Counted from the first letter of the stretch, positions 46,527 to 55,839 are shown. The stretch is DNA of 64,000 bases from Sphingobacterium sp. (GCA_022712315.1 JALAGS010000162.1:61489-125488), one strand, 5' to 3'. Numbers and translations are program-made. Notes: generated from the sequence alone by a model not told the origin.

Positions 46527-46907
46527 ATGGAAACAAACAAAAAATACAACCCGCTAAGTAAAGAAGAAGAATACATTATTATACATAAGGGAACCGAGCG
46601 TCCTTTTACCGGTGAGCTTTTAGACAATAAAGTCAGGGGAACTTATATCTGCCGCCGCTGTGACAGTCCTTTATATCGCTCCGAATCAAAATTTGAATCT
46701 GGATGTGGATGGCCAAGTTTTGATGACGAGATTCCCGGAGCCATTACACGCATTACGGATGCAGACGGTCGACGTACCGAAATCTTATGCAGCACATGTG
46801 GCGCGCATCTCGGTCATGTATTCCTTGGAGAAGGCTTTACGACAAAAAATACGCGTCACTGCGTCAATTCTATTTCAATGAAATTTGTCGCTGACCCTAC
46901 ACCGTAA
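46527..46907 (+). CDS. msrB: Peptide-methionine (R)-S-oxide reductase
   Basis: Repairs methionine-R-sulfoxide in proteins, using thioredoxin. The 126 residues contain the four structural zinc cysteines (CRRC near 42 and CSTC near 90), the substrate segment [12 protein letters not shown] near 62, CGAHLGHVF near 93, and the catalytic Cys in [12 protein letters not shown] near the end. There is no signal peptide, so the protein is cytoplasmic. Its 3' end overlaps the convergent lacI-type gene by 11 bases. Confidence 0.95.
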   Translation: METNKKYNPLSKEEEYIIIHKGTERPFTGELLDNKVRGTYICRRCDSPLYRSESKFESGCGWPSFDDEIPGAITRITDADGRRTEILCSTCGAHLGHVFLGEGFTTKNTRHCVNSISMKFVADPTP

Positions 46908-47907
46908 CTTTTGCTTTCGTAGACTCACGAACTTTCAGTTCACAAGGCAACACCATTTTACGTGTTGCTTTTATTTTGCCCTGAAGACGAAGCAAGAGGA
47001 TATTGATCAGGTTCTCAGCAATATCTTTGATAGGCTGCGAAACAACGGTGATAGAAGGTTCTACCAGCTTAAAAACAGTATGGTCATCGAAAGCGATCAC
47101 CGCGGGCATAGCGAAGTTAAATTTCTTGGAAGCTTTCAAACCCGAGATCGCAAGATAGTTTGTTGAAAACAAAACGGCGTCCAGTCTATTTTCACAGATA
47201 AACTCCCGCAACGATTCCATCGCTTCATCATCCGAAGCATCCATCTGGATCTTTTGAATAAAACTTTGCTGCTTATTATTATCCATGGCTTTCATATAGC
47301 CATCTGAACGTTCTTTCATTTGGGTCTGATCCGAATAGAGCGACACAAATCCGATACGCCTATAGCCTTGTTGGCACAAATGATTGCTGGCATCAAATGC
47401 ACCCTGAAAGTTGTCCGCACCAACATAGTCGGTTTCGAGGCTAGGAAAATAACGGTCGAATAGCACAACCGGTATATTGTTCTGCTGTAACTGCTTTACG
47501 GTGTCTTCTAGACCATCGGAAGGCGTAATAATAAAACCATCTACCTGCCGGTCATAAAACATCTGGATTAACTCCTTCGCTTTCTCCACATCGTTATTCG
47601 TACTACAATAAATAATACGATATCCCTGTTCATAAACCTTGCTTTCGATCAGACGTGCAATATTCCCAAAAAAAGGATTGGAAATATCCTCGATAATCAA
47701 ACCCAAAATCTTTGTCTTTCCGGTACGGAGACTTTTTGCCAATTCATTCGGCTTATACCCTACCTTTTTGACATAATCCAGCACACGCTTTGTCAAAGCC
47801 TCACTAATACGCTTCTCTTTTGCCTTGTCATTCAAAATAAAGGACACAGTAGTTACAGAAATCCCCAACGCCTTTGCGATATCACTGATCAGAATACGTT
47901 TCTTCAT
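46897..47907 (-). CDS. LacI-family transcriptional regulator
   Basis: A 336-residue repressor type protein. The N-terminal HTH ([20 protein letters not shown], 6-25) is followed by a hinge helix region ([18 protein letters not shown] near 58), then a periplasmic-binding-protein-like sugar domain. Divergent from the GH92 mannosidase gene with 147 bases between them, it probably controls that gene and itself, with a sugar or glycan product as effector (inference). Candidate operators are three TTACTAA copies in that gap. Confidence 0.92.
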   Translation of the reverse strand: MKKRILISDIAKALGISVTTVSFILNDKAKEKRISEALTKRVLDYVKKVGYKPNELAKSLRTGKTKILGLIIEDISNPFFGNIARLIESKVYEQGYRIIYCSTNNDVEKAKELIQMFYDRQVDGFIITPSDGLEDTVKQLQQNNIPVVLFDRYFPSLETDYVGADNFQGAFDASNHLCQQGYRRIGFVSLYSDQTQMKERSDGYMKAMDNNKQQSFIQKIQMDASDDEAMESLREFICENRLDAVLFSTNYLAISGLKASKKFNFAMPAVIAFDDHTVFKLVEPSITVVSQPIKDIAENLINILLLRLQGKIKATRKMVLPCELKVRESTKAKVTV

Positions 47908-47946
47908 GTAGTAGTAGTAGGTTTGTTAAGTTTTTTATTTCGAAGA

Positions 47947-48020
47947 TTACTAAAGTAAAAAATTTAACGACAATTTACTAAAATAATAATAAAATTGCGC
48001 TAAAAGGTTTTATTTACTAA
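47947..48020. promoter_or_regulatory. Three TTACTAA heptamers, candidate LacI-type operators
   Basis: TTACTAA occurs at 47947-47953, 47975-47981 and 48014-48020, all on the plus strand. The first is part of a near palindrome, TTACTAAAGTAA. The third overlaps the -7 box of the GH92 promoter. They lie between the divergent LacI-type and GH92 genes, where a repressor should bind. Confidence 0.5.
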
Positions 48021-48025
48021 TTTTA
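47994..48025 (+). promoter_or_regulatory. Probable GH92 gene promoter
   Basis: ATTG at 47994-47997 is followed after 20 bases by TAATTTTA at 48018-48025, 7 of 8 positions of TAnnTTTG. The leader would be about 25 bases. Confidence 0.5.
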
Positions 48026-48054
48026 AGCAGTTTTCAAATACCCGAACAAAACCT

Positions 48055-50337
48055 ATGACAGGAAATAAAGTACTCAAAACAGTGTTGGGCACAATAATTT
48101 TGCCATTTTGTGTGCAAGCCCAACAAAATCTAACACAATATGTCAACCCCTTCATCGGATCTGCAGACCATGGACACGTCTTCGTGGGTGCCAATGTACC
48201 ATTGGGTGCAGTGCAATTAGGCCCGACCCAAATTCCACAGACATGGGACAAGTTCAACGGATGGGATTGGTGCAGTGGATACAATTACAAAAGCCAGGAA
48301 ATTTTGGGTTTTACCCATACTCACCTGAGCGGAACAGGTATCGGCGACCTCAACGACCTAATGATCGTTCCTGCTAACGGAAAATTACAATTAACACCGG
48401 CAGAATTCAACAAAATGAATACAGGTTATGGCTCATCCTTTAAAAAAGAGAATGAGGTGGCTAGACCGGGATTCTACAGCGTATATTTAGATGACTATCA
48501 GGTGCAGGCCAACTTAACAGCAACCGAACGTGTTGGCTATCATCAATATCGCTATGAAAAAACAGACAATGCGCATATCTTAGTGGATCTGGGCTATCAC
48601 ATCAACTGGGATAAACCGACAGATACCTACATCAAACAGGTAAACGACTCGACCTTTGTTGGTTACCGTTTTTCAACAGGATGGGCCACTGATCAAAAAT
48701 TGTATTTTGCGATCAGAACTTCCCAACCGATACAAAAAGTAAGATTTTTCGACGGTAAAGAAGAAAAATTAGGCCAAACAACATTCAAAGGACAGGCAAT
48801 CAAAGCGGCTTTATTCTTTGATGCGGTTAAAAACAAAACCATCGAACTCAAAGTCGGTATTTCCCCTGTAAGCTCGACCAATGCGCTGAACAATATCAAT
48901 GCAGAGATTCCAAACTGGAATTTCGAACAAGTAAAGCAAGAAGCCGATCAACGCTGGAACAAAACCTTAAATAAGATTCAATTTGAAGCCGACAAGGATA
49001 CGAAGACAATCTTCTATACCGCATTATACCATACCTACTTCGCCCCTACCATCTTTAACGATGCAAACGGCGACTATATGGGCACGGATAAACAGGTTTA
49101 TGAAAAACAGGATTTTGTCAACCATACGGTATTTTCGCTTTGGGATACTTACCGGGGCCTACACCCCTTGATGACCATCTTGGAAGACCGTAAAATCAAC
49201 CAGGACTTTATCAAAACCATGTTGGCGATCTATCAACAACAGGGTAAATTGCCAATGTGGCACCTTCAGGGCAATGAAACCAATACCATGGTTGGATTAC
49301 CCGCAATTCCCGTAATCGCCGATGCTTTCTTAAAAGGAATTATTGACGAGAAAGATTATCCTTTGATGTGGGAAGCTGTTAAGACCACAGCGATGGGTAA
49401 TGATCACGGTCTGAAATATGCGCGTGACCTGACCTATATTCCGATCGACAGCATGCCTAATGAGTCTGTAGCATGGGCATTAGAGTATGCGATTGCTGAC
49501 TTCGGTACTTATAAAATTGCCGAAAAACTGGGTAAAACAGAAGACGCTGCTTATTTCAAAAAACGCTATAAACTATACGAGCAATATTTTGACAAAGAGG
49601 TAGGTCATTTCGTCGGTAAAAAAGCCAATGGCGAGTTCCGCAGACCTTTCGACCCACTTATGGCCAAACACCGCGAGAATGACTATTGCGAAGGAAATGC
49701 TTGGCAATACACCTGGTTGGTACCTCAAGATGTCAAAGGTCTAATCAATCTTTTCGGTGGCGAGGAGAAATTTTTGAAAAAACTGGATTATTTTACGACC
49801 ATGTCATCGGATCTTGGTGGTGAAGCTTCGCCGGATATTTCAGGACTCATCGGCCAATATGCGCAAGGTAACGAACCAAATCACCATATCCCTTATTTGT
49901 ATGCTTACGCGGGACAACCTTGGAAAGGAGCAGCCTTAGTCCGTAAAGCGATGACGGAGTTTTACACAAACAGTCCAGCTGGTCTATGTGGAAATGATGA
50001 CGTCGGACAAATGAGTGCATGGTACGTGTTCTCAGCAATGGGCTTCTATCCGTTAAATGCCATGAGCGGCGTTTATGTCTTTGGCTCCCCTATGATGCAG
50101 CATGCGAACATCAACTTACCAAATGGCAAAACATTGGCAATCGATGTAAAAAATCAAGGCAAAGCAAATCAATACATCAAATCGATCAAATTGAATGGTA
50201 AACCTTATTCTAAAACATTCATTACCCATGCACAGCTTTTAGAAGGTGGCCAGATGGAAATCGAGATGAGTGCAACACCAAACAAAAACTTCGGTAAAAA
50301 CAAAGCCGATTGGCCTTCGAGCATTGACAATAATTAA
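48055..50337 (+). CDS. GH92 family alpha-mannosidase, exported
   Basis: Calcium-dependent exo-alpha-mannosidase family GH92, 760 residues, exported by a signal peptide (VLKTVLGTIILPFCVQAQ). The N-terminal beta domain starts QYVNPFIGSADHGHVFVGAN near 28, with QEILGFTHTHLSGTGIGDLN near 81. The catalytic barrel carries DTYRGLHPLM near 365, EGNAWQYTWLVPQD near 543, HIPYLYAYAGQPWKG near 612 and CGNDDVGQMSAWYVFSAMGF near 644, with the acidic pair of the family. It would trim alpha-linked mannose from glycans outside or in the periplasm. The linkage is not readable from sequence. Confidence 0.93.
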   Translation: MTGNKVLKTVLGTIILPFCVQAQQNLTQYVNPFIGSADHGHVFVGANVPLGAVQLGPTQIPQTWDKFNGWDWCSGYNYKSQEILGFTHTHLSGTGIGDLNDLMIVPANGKLQLTPAEFNKMNTGYGSSFKKENEVARPGFYSVYLDDYQVQANLTATERVGYHQYRYEKTDNAHILVDLGYHINWDKPTDTYIKQVNDSTFVGYRFSTGWATDQKLYFAIRTSQPIQKVRFFDGKEEKLGQTTFKGQAIKAALFFDAVKNKTIELKVGISPVSSTNALNNINAEIPNWNFEQVKQEADQRWNKTLNKIQFEADKDTKTIFYTALYHTYFAPTIFNDANGDYMGTDKQVYEKQDFVNHTVFSLWDTYRGLHPLMTILEDRKINQDFIKTMLAIYQQQGKLPMWHLQGNETNTMVGLPAIPVIADAFLKGIIDEKDYPLMWEAVKTTAMGNDHGLKYARDLTYIPIDSMPNESVAWALEYAIADFGTYKIAEKLGKTEDAAYFKKRYKLYEQYFDKEVGHFVGKKANGEFRRPFDPLMAKHRENDYCEGNAWQYTWLVPQDVKGLINLFGGEEKFLKKLDYFTTMSSDLGGEASPDISGLIGQYAQGNEPNHHIPYLYAYAGQPWKGAALVRKAMTEFYTNSPAGLCGNDDVGQMSAWYVFSAMGFYPLNAMSGVYVFGSPMMQHANINLPNGKTLAIDVKNQGKANQYIKSIKLNGKPYSKTFITHAQLLEGGQMEIEMSATPNKNFGKNKADWPSSIDNN

Positions 50338-50414
50338 CTGAAAAATTGTCAGTAAAACATTAATGGATTAATATTTGTTAATACCTTAATAACATATTTA
50401 AGGAGAAACAAAAA

Positions 50415-50741
50415 ATGGCAGATTACAAAAACATCAATATACAAGATATCCCAGACGGAGGTGATAATCCAAAAGACTTCTATGAAACTTTCAAAGAGCG
50501 ATTGGAAGATTTAGAAACATTTCCAAAGGATTATACGTACAAATTTATCTTACCGAAAGATCAGGACCACTTCAATCAAATCCAAAGTGTATTTGATGAC
50601 ACAGGTGCCCAATTTGATTTCAAGGATTCCAAAACAGGTAAGTATACTTCGATTACGGTAAACTTACACGTAAAAGATGCCGATCAGGTGATTTACTTCT
50701 ACAAAGAAGTAGCAAAGATAAAAGGTGTTATCATGTTATAA
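50415..50741 (+). CDS. DUF493 family protein
   Basis: A 108-residue cytoplasmic protein of the YbeD-like DUF493 family, a small ferredoxin-like alpha/beta fold. Visible are DFYETFKERLEDLETFPKDY near 22 and the strands YTYKFILPKDQD and YTSITVNLHVKDADQVIYFY. The function is unknown; such domains may act in regulation by small ligands. AAGGAGA lies 8 bases before the ATG, a good Shine-Dalgarno site. Ten bases after its stop the IS256-type element begins, which has split the gene from its natural terminator. Confidence 0.85.
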   Translation: MADYKNINIQDIPDGGDNPKDFYETFKERLEDLETFPKDYTYKFILPKDQDHFNQIQSVFDDTGAQFDFKDSKTGKYTSITVNLHVKDADQVIYFYKEVAKIKGVIML

Positions 50742-50743
50742 AA

Positions 50744-50751
50744 TAACAAAA
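50744..50751 (+). repeat. Left target site duplication of the IS
   Basis: TAACAAAA, identical to 52093-52100 on the other side of the element. An 8-bp duplication is normal for IS256-family elements. Confidence 0.9.
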
Positions 50752-50775
50752 GACACTGTCTCATAAAGTGTGTAA
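50752..50775 (+). repeat. Left terminal inverted repeat of the IS
   Basis: A 24-bp end starting GACACTGTCTCAT. It matches the complement of 52069-52092 at 19 of 24 positions, with the inner 8 (GTGTGTAA) identical. Confidence 0.9.
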
Positions 50776-50783
50776 GTTATAGA

Positions 50784-50815
50784 AATGCGGAGTTTGAAAG
50801 GACTTCGCATTTTTT
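50784..50815 (+). terminator. Terminator-like hairpin inside the IS left end
   Basis: A 10-bp stem with one G-T pair (AATGCGGAGT at 50784-50793 with ACTTCGCATT at 50802-50811), followed by T6. It reads inward and would stop transcripts coming from the DUF493 gene. Confidence 0.7.
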
Positions 50816-50836
50816 ATTTACTAACTTTATAAGAGT

Positions 50837-52039
50837 ATGATTGACAAGGAGTCACTATTAAACGACAAGGAGTTCTTAAAGAGTTTTAAGGACGGCTTAG
50901 AGCTGCAATCATTTTTCCGCGAGTTACAGGCACGAGCAGTATCGCAAATGCTCGAAGGAGAAATGGACGGCCACCTTGGCTATGAAAAGCATGAGCGCAG
51001 TGGTCAGGGCAATTCTCGGAACGGACATACGAGTAAAAAGGTTCGTGGTGATCAGGGGGATCTGGAGATTCAGGTTCCCCGAGATCGCGATGGTACATTC
51101 AATCCGATCATCGTTCCCAAACGCAAGAACATGATTGACGGCGTTGCGAACGTGATCGTTTCGCTATATGCCAAAGGCATGAGTGTTTCGGATATAGAAA
51201 ATATGATGCGCGATGTGTATGGATTTGACCTTTCTGAATCGACGATTTCCCGGATTACCGACCGTGTGGCGGGTGATGTTATCGCCTGGCAAAACCGCCC
51301 GCTGGACAACGTCTATCTGATTGTCTGGATGGATGGCATTGTTTTTAAGGTCAGGGAGAACTCCAAAGTGGTCAATAAAACCATTTATCTTGCTGTGGGC
51401 CTAAACAGGGATGGCTATAAAGAAGTTCTTGGCATGTGGCTGGGCAAGAATGAAAGTGCCAGTTTTTGGATGGGCATCCTGACAGACCTGAAATCCCGGG
51501 GAGTAGAGGATATGCTGATTACAGCGACCGATAATCTCAATGGTTTCTCCGCTACCATACGGAGTGTATTTCCTGAGTGCAGCACCCAGGTCTGTGTTGT
51601 CCACCAGATCCGAAATGCCTGCAGATATGTTGTATGGAAGGATAAAAAGGCCTTTACAGCGGATATGAAGCCTATCTATGATGCTCCCAATAAACAGGCT
51701 GCACAAGCCGCACTGACAGATTTTGCCGATAGATGGGAATCCAAGTATCCTTATGCAGTAAGATCATGGAAGGAGAACTGGGACGAACTGACCGTCTTTT
51801 ACGACTTTCCACTTGAGATCCGAAGAATAATCTATACGACTAATATCATCGAAAACATGAATGGGAAGATCCGTAAATACACAAAGAATAAACTGTCATT
51901 TCCCAGCGATGATGCCGTATTGAAATCTGTATATTTGGCTTTGAGAGAAATCTCTAGAAAATGGACAATGCCCATTCGTAACTGGGCTATTATCCTAAAT
52001 CAGTTCTTAACTTTATTTGAAAAAAGAGTCCAGTTATAA
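50837..52039 (+). CDS. IS256-family transposase
   Basis: DDE transposase of 400 residues, the normal length for IS256 (MULE-like). The first Asp is in [10 protein letters not shown] near 167, the second in [10 protein letters not shown] near 230, and the Glu in [18 protein letters not shown] near 340. The N-terminal part has the DNA-binding region with [20 protein letters not shown] near 50-70. There is no frameshift or stop, so it is probably active. Codon use differs mildly from the neighbours, with more G and C. Confidence 0.95.
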   Translation: MIDKESLLNDKEFLKSFKDGLELQSFFRELQARAVSQMLEGEMDGHLGYEKHERSGQGNSRNGHTSKKVRGDQGDLEIQVPRDRDGTFNPIIVPKRKNMIDGVANVIVSLYAKGMSVSDIENMMRDVYGFDLSESTISRITDRVAGDVIAWQNRPLDNVYLIVWMDGIVFKVRENSKVVNKTIYLAVGLNRDGYKEVLGMWLGKNESASFWMGILTDLKSRGVEDMLITATDNLNGFSATIRSVFPECSTQVCVVHQIRNACRYVVWKDKKAFTADMKPIYDAPNKQAAQAALTDFADRWESKYPYAVRSWKENWDELTVFYDFPLEIRRIIYTTNIIENMNGKIRKYTKNKLSFPSDDAVLKSVYLALREISRKWTMPIRNWAIILNQFLTLFEKRVQL

Positions 52040-52068
52040 GGAACATAACTGAACTCCGTAGTTTTTAT

Positions 52069-52092
52069 TTACACACTTAGTGGGACAGTCCC
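52069..52092 (-). repeat. Right terminal inverted repeat of the IS
   Basis: The 24-bp right end, TTACACACTTAG then TGGGACAGTCCC, is the imperfect complement of the left end (19 of 24 positions). Confidence 0.9.
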
Positions 52093-52100
52093 TAACAAAA
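52093..52100 (+). repeat. Right target site duplication of the IS
   Basis: TAACAAAA, the partner of 50744-50751. It also forms the first 8 bases of the terminator stem at 52093-52133. Confidence 0.9.
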
Positions 52101-52133
52101 TAAGGCTGTCGAATTGACAGCCTTATTTTGTTA
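52093..52133. terminator. Bidirectional terminator displaced by the IS
   Basis: Perfect 18-bp arms at 52093-52110 and 52116-52133 (TAACAAAATAAGGCTGTC and complement) with loop GAATT. Before the insertion it stood just after the DUF493 gene. Its right arm overlaps the last codons of the minus-strand gene at 52123. Confidence 0.88.
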
Positions 52134-52599
52134 TTGGCTTCAGTAGCTCCTGCTTCACCAAATCCTCACATGCAAGTATCTCCTCAATCATTACCTGATC
52201 AAATAATTCTTCGGGGACTTTCAATTTCAAAAGATAATTAATTGGACGCCCCGAGCGAATACCCGGCTTCCATTTTTTCTGCTTTCTCAGAAAATTGAAA
52301 AGCACCCTATCTCCTGAACCACTTTCCCTCTCCAATAGCGATCCATCTTTTACCACAAGCACCTCAAATACATGGTTAGCATATAACGTTTTGCTCAATT
52401 GCCCTTCATCCATAGTCTCTTTCAAATAACCTAGCCAGCGAACCTTAAAATTTTGCATTCTGTCACTTGGCTCTAGAAAAATATCAACTGCTCTAAAAAT
52501 TACTGATGTATCGCTTATTTTTGACACCTGTGCCACAACAGGAACAGATAGCAGAAAAGCGAAAAAGAAACAATATAATCTGGTGGCAATTAAAAGCAT
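52123..52599 (-). CDS. Exported protein with TonB-C-like domain
   Basis: A 158-residue exported protein (signal peptide LYCFFFAFLLSVPVVAQ). The C-terminal part, FLRKQKKWKPGIRSGRPINY followed by LLKLKVP, matches the pattern of TonB C-terminal domains (KxPKWxPGxxxGxPV then a beta strand), and EVLVVKDGSLLERESGSG looks like the preceding strands. It has no inner-membrane anchor and no proline-rich spacer, so it is not a working TonB. It may be a periplasmic binding module. It is a single gene. Confidence 0.7.
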   Translation of the reverse strand: MLLIATRLYCFFFAFLLSVPVVAQVSKISDTSVIFRAVDIFLEPSDRMQNFKVRWLGYLKETMDEGQLSKTLYANHVFEVLVVKDGSLLERESGSGDRVLFNFLRKQKKWKPGIRSGRPINYLLKLKVPEELFDQVMIEEILACEDLVKQELLKPITK

Positions 52600-52625
52600 C
52601 TAGTTAAGTTAATCAAATTTTGCAT

Positions 52626-52656
52626 ACAAAAAAAGCCCGCTATAGAGCGGGCTTTT
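52626..52656 (-). terminator. pnp terminator
   Basis: An 11-bp perfect stem (AAAAGCCCGCT with AGCGGGCTTTT, loop ATAG), followed on the minus strand by T7. It is 24 bases after the pnp stop. Confidence 0.9.
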
Positions 52657-52679
52657 CATATCATTTGCAAGGAATAAAC

Positions 52680-54866
52680 TTATTCTTGACCGGCACCAGC
52701 TACAGGAGCTTCGCCAGCAGGTTTATCCTGCTTTGGTTTGTCTTCTTTCGGCGGACGAGGCAATAATGCTTTACGAGAAAGCTTCATTTTACCTTGTTTG
52801 TCGATATCCAGCAATTTAACCGTTACTTTATCACCTTCTTTGAAAATACCGTCCATTGTTTCAAGACGTTTCCAGTCGATTTCAGAGATGTGTAATAAAC
52901 CATCTTTACCAGGCATGATTTCAACGAAAGCACCGAATGGCATAATTGATTTCACTTTACCTTCGTAAGTTTCACCAATCTCTGGTTTAGAAGCAATCGC
53001 TTTGATACGACCTACTGCATCATCGATTGCTGCTTTATTATCTGCGAATACCTGAACAACACCTTTGTTATCAACTTCTTCGATCGAAATTGTAGCACCG
53101 GTCTCACGTTGCATTTCTTGGATAATTTTACCACCTGGTCCGATTACAGCGCCAATAAATTCTTTATCGATCAACAATTGAACGATACGTGGTGCATGTG
53201 GTTTGTAATCTTCGCGAGGAGCAGAAATTGTTTTCTTCATCTCACCCAAGATGTGTAAACGCGCTTCTTTTGCTTGATCTAAAGCTTGCGTCAGCACTTC
53301 CCATTTCAAACCATTGATTTTTAAGTCCATTTGACAAGCAACGATACCATTTTCTGTACCAGTTACTTTAAAGTCCATATCACCTAAATGATCTTCATCG
53401 CCTAAGATATCCGATAAGATCGCGTATTTACCCGTTTTTTCATCAGAAATCAATCCCATAGCAATACCTGATACTGGAGCTTTCAATTTCACACCAGCAT
53501 CCAAAAGTGCTAATGTACCAGCACATACAGTTGCCATAGAAGAAGAACCATTTGATTCTAAGATATCAGAAACAACGCGGATCGTATATGGATTTTCGCT
53601 GTCTGCAGGAAGTACCTGTTTCAATGAACGCATTGCTAAGTTACCGTGACCAACTTCACGACGACCTGGACCTCTATTAGGTCTTACTTCACCCGTAGAG
53701 AATGCAGGGAAGTTATAGTGAAGAATAAATTTGTTATAACCGTTGATAAAAGCACCATCGATCATTTGCTCATCGTCTTTAGCACCTAAAGTAACCGAAG
53801 TCAATGATTGTGTTTCACCACGTGTGAATACAGCCGAACCGTGTGCAGCAGGCAAGTAATCCACTTCTGACCAGATCGGACGAACTGTACGTACATTACG
53901 GCCATCTAGACGAATTCCTTCATCCAGGACAAGATTACGAACAGCATCATACTGAACATCGTGGAAATATTTTTTGAACAAGAAAGCTGTATCATCATCC
54001 AATTCCTCTGGCATTGTTGCTCTGTACTCTTCCGCGATTTTTGCGAAGTTTTCAGAACGGTCATGTTTTGCAGAAGCAGATTTTGCAATAGCGTAAACCT
54101 TATCGTAAGTAGCTGCAAAAATAGCATCTCTCAATTCAAGGTTTTCAGGCTCATGGTTATACTCACGCTTAACAGTTTTACCAACTAAGTTAGCCAGTTC
54201 TACCTGAGCAGCAACTTGTTTTTTGATCGCTTCATGAGCAAAAGCAATTGCTTCCACCATTTCAGCTTCAGAAATTTCTTTCGCTTCACCTTCAACCATA
54301 CCAATATCCTGTGCAGAACCAGCAACGATAAATTCTAATGTTGCTTTTTCAAGTTCAGATAATTTTGGATTGATCACCAATTGACCGTCAATCTTCGCAA
54401 CGCGAACTTCAGAAATTGGTCCATTAAAAGGAATATCAGAAACAGCAATAGCTGCAGAAGCAGCCAAACCTGCTAAAGCGTCAGGCATAATATCTTTATC
54501 AGCAGAGATCAAGCTGATTGCCACTTGTGTATCTGCGTGATAGTTTTCAGGGAACAAAGGACGCAATGCACGGTCTACCAAACGCGAGATCAATACCTCA
54601 TAATCCGATAGTCTAGCTTCACGACGTAAGAAACCTCCTGGAATACGACCAGTTGCCGCATATTTTTCTTGGTAATCTACCGAAAGAGGTAAAAAATCAA
54701 CCCCAGATTTAGCTTCTTTAGCTGAAACGACCGTTGCAAGCAACATCGTATCACCTTGTTTTAATACTACAGCACCATCAGCTTGTTTTGCCAATTTACC
54801 TGTAGACAATTCGATCTGGGTGCCATTACCCATATCGATGGTTGTTTTAATTTCGTTGTAATTCAT
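52680..54866 (-). CDS. pnp: Polynucleotide phosphorylase
   Basis: 3'-5' exoribonuclease that uses phosphate, part of RNA decay in the cytoplasm. The 728 residues have two RNase PH domains (about 10-225 and 310-540, with [15 protein letters not shown] and [20 protein letters not shown] in the second), a KH domain ([20 protein letters not shown] near 571), and an S1 domain ([20 protein letters not shown] near 630). The tail is Lys/Pro/Ala-rich. rpsO lies upstream on the same strand, as in many bacteria, but 590 bases and a terminator separate them. Confidence 0.97.
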   Translation of the reverse strand: MNYNEIKTTIDMGNGTQIELSTGKLAKQADGAVVLKQGDTMLLATVVSAKEAKSGVDFLPLSVDYQEKYAATGRIPGGFLRREARLSDYEVLISRLVDRALRPLFPENYHADTQVAISLISADKDIMPDALAGLAASAAIAVSDIPFNGPISEVRVAKIDGQLVINPKLSELEKATLEFIVAGSAQDIGMVEGEAKEISEAEMVEAIAFAHEAIKKQVAAQVELANLVGKTVKREYNHEPENLELRDAIFAATYDKVYAIAKSASAKHDRSENFAKIAEEYRATMPEELDDDTAFLFKKYFHDVQYDAVRNLVLDEGIRLDGRNVRTVRPIWSEVDYLPAAHGSAVFTRGETQSLTSVTLGAKDDEQMIDGAFINGYNKFILHYNFPAFSTGEVRPNRGPGRREVGHGNLAMRSLKQVLPADSENPYTIRVVSDILESNGSSSMATVCAGTLALLDAGVKLKAPVSGIAMGLISDEKTGKYAILSDILGDEDHLGDMDFKVTGTENGIVACQMDLKINGLKWEVLTQALDQAKEARLHILGEMKKTISAPREDYKPHAPRIVQLLIDKEFIGAVIGPGGKIIQEMQRETGATISIEEVDNKGVVQVFADNKAAIDDAVGRIKAIASKPEIGETYEGKVKSIMPFGAFVEIMPGKDGLLHISEIDWKRLETMDGIFKEGDKVTVKLLDIDKQGKMKLSRKALLPRPPKEDKPKQDKPAGEAPVAGAGQE

Positions 54867-54939
54867 TTAATCTTGTTTGCGACATGCTTTTCATCTTGTT
54901 GGCAGCATGCCAATATTTTAAATACATTAGATTTCAGCA

Positions 54940-54972
54940 CAAAGGTAAATTAAAATATTAAGATTAATGCAA
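54940..54972 (-). promoter_or_regulatory. Probable pnp promoter
   Basis: On the minus strand TTG (54972-54970) is followed after 22 bases by TACCTTTG (54947-54940), an exact -7 box. The leader would be about 69 bases. Confidence 0.5.
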
Positions 54973-55151
54973 TTAACGACAGGCTAAATCATCAAACCAT
55001 CGGAATAACTGTGCCAAAAAGTTCAGCGACTCATTCAACAACATAACTCAGCGCAAAAAGTTCCGCAGTAAACCGGGAAAACATTGGCAAGTTAAGCCGA
55101 CAACAATACGAAAACAGACTGTAAAAATTCTATGCCCATTTTCACACTTTG

Positions 55152-55206
55152 TTCGGTGCTTCTTCGGTACTTGTTCGGTGCTCGTTCGGTGCTTCTTCGG
55201 TTGAAA
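55152..55206 (+). repeat. 11-bp tandem repeat, five units
   Basis: TTCGG recurs exactly every 11 bases at 55152, 55163, 55174, 55185 and 55196. The unit is TTCGGTGCTTC; units 1 and 4 match it exactly, units 2 and 3 nearly, and unit 5 only at its start. It lies about 180 bases upstream of the pnp promoter. Confidence 0.85.
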
Positions 55207-55400
55207 GCGAATAAACAACGACTAATCTCCGAAGAAAAAACGAATATATAACGACTAAATGACGAAATTGAAGTAAGGAAGAACCAATGCTATCCCGCCC
55301 TCTCCCCCCAGGGTATCCCAACAATTACAAACCCCACTACAAATCGAATAATCCCATTGAGACGCGAAATGTCTAATAACATATTGAGCACAATAAGCAC

Positions 55401-55433
55401 AAAAAAAAAAGCCACCCAAAAATTGGATGGCTT
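55401..55433 (-). terminator. rpsO terminator
   Basis: A short stem (GCCACCCAA with TTGGATGGC, one G-T pair), followed on the minus strand by a run of ten T. It is 23 bases after the rpsO stop. Confidence 0.85.
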
Positions 55434-55456
55434 TCTTAACACCTTTGTATTAAAGC

Positions 55457-55735
55457 TTATTTGATGATATCACGTAAACCTAGACCTTTAATGATCGCAC
55501 GGTAACGGTTGATATCTTTTTTGTAAAGATAAGCTAATAATGAACGACGTTTACCTACTAACATTTGTAGGGCACGTTGTGTACCGAAATCTTTTCTGTT
55601 TTTTTTCAAGTGCTCAGTTAAGTGAGCAATTCTCTTAGTGAATAAAGCAACTTGACCTTCAGTAGATCCTGTGTTTGTAGCTGATCCAGCAAATTCTGCG
55701 AAGATATCAGCTTTGTACTCTTTACTTAAATACAT
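55457..55735 (-). CDS. rpsO: 30S ribosomal protein S15
   Basis: Primary 16S rRNA-binding protein of the small subunit platform. The 92 residues are close to the usual 88-89. The family core is plain: GSTEGQVALFTKRIAHLTEH near 23-42, HLKKNRKDFGTQRALQMLVG near 42-61, and KRRSLLAYLYKKDINRYRAI near 62-81. It has its own promoter and terminator, so it appears to be transcribed apart from pnp. Confidence 0.97.
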   Translation of the reverse strand: MYLSKEYKADIFAEFAGSATNTGSTEGQVALFTKRIAHLTEHLKKNRKDFGTQRALQMLVGKRRSLLAYLYKKDINRYRAIIKGLGLRDIIK

Positions 55736-55779
55736 TTCCTGAATAATATTAAAGCGTTAAAAATTTTATTAATTGGCTG

Positions 55780-55809
55780 CAAAGATAACAAAAATCTTTG
55801 AGTGCCAAA
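55780..55809 (-). promoter_or_regulatory. Probable rpsO promoter
   Basis: On the minus strand TTTG (55809-55806) is followed after 18 bases by TATCTTTG (55787-55780), an exact -7 box. The leader would be about 40 bases. Confidence 0.6.
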
Positions 55810-55839
55810 ATAATTTAACAAGCAAAGGTCTCGCTGATG

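Larger units (their letters stand above)
50752..52092 (+). mobile_element. Intact IS256-family insertion sequence (1341 bp)
   Basis: A complete element: 24-bp imperfect terminal repeats, one full transposase gene, and a perfect 8-bp target duplication TAACAAAA on both sides. The target is the 5' arm of a terminator hairpin after the DUF493 gene. The exact duplication and intact gene suggest a recent insertion. Confidence 0.94.
54867..55456. other. Long intergenic region between rpsO and pnp
   Basis: 590 bases without a gene. It holds the rpsO terminator (55401-55433), an 11-bp tandem repeat (55152-55206), and a probable pnp promoter (54940-54972). No RNA gene was seen in the rest. Confidence 0.6.

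Noticed and set aside
55152..55206. Possible CRISPR array
   Set aside because: The units are 11 bases with no spacers, and no cas genes are in the window.
55142..55324. Short minus-strand frame with a repeated NEHRTSTEEAPN-type peptide
   Set aside because: It is only the translation of the 11-bp tandem repeat; 11 is not a multiple of 3 and no start signal is present.
54867..55456. A regulatory RNA or RNase III hairpin between rpsO and pnp as in E. coli
   Set aside because: No long stem was seen near the pnp start, and separate promoter and terminator signals explain the layout.
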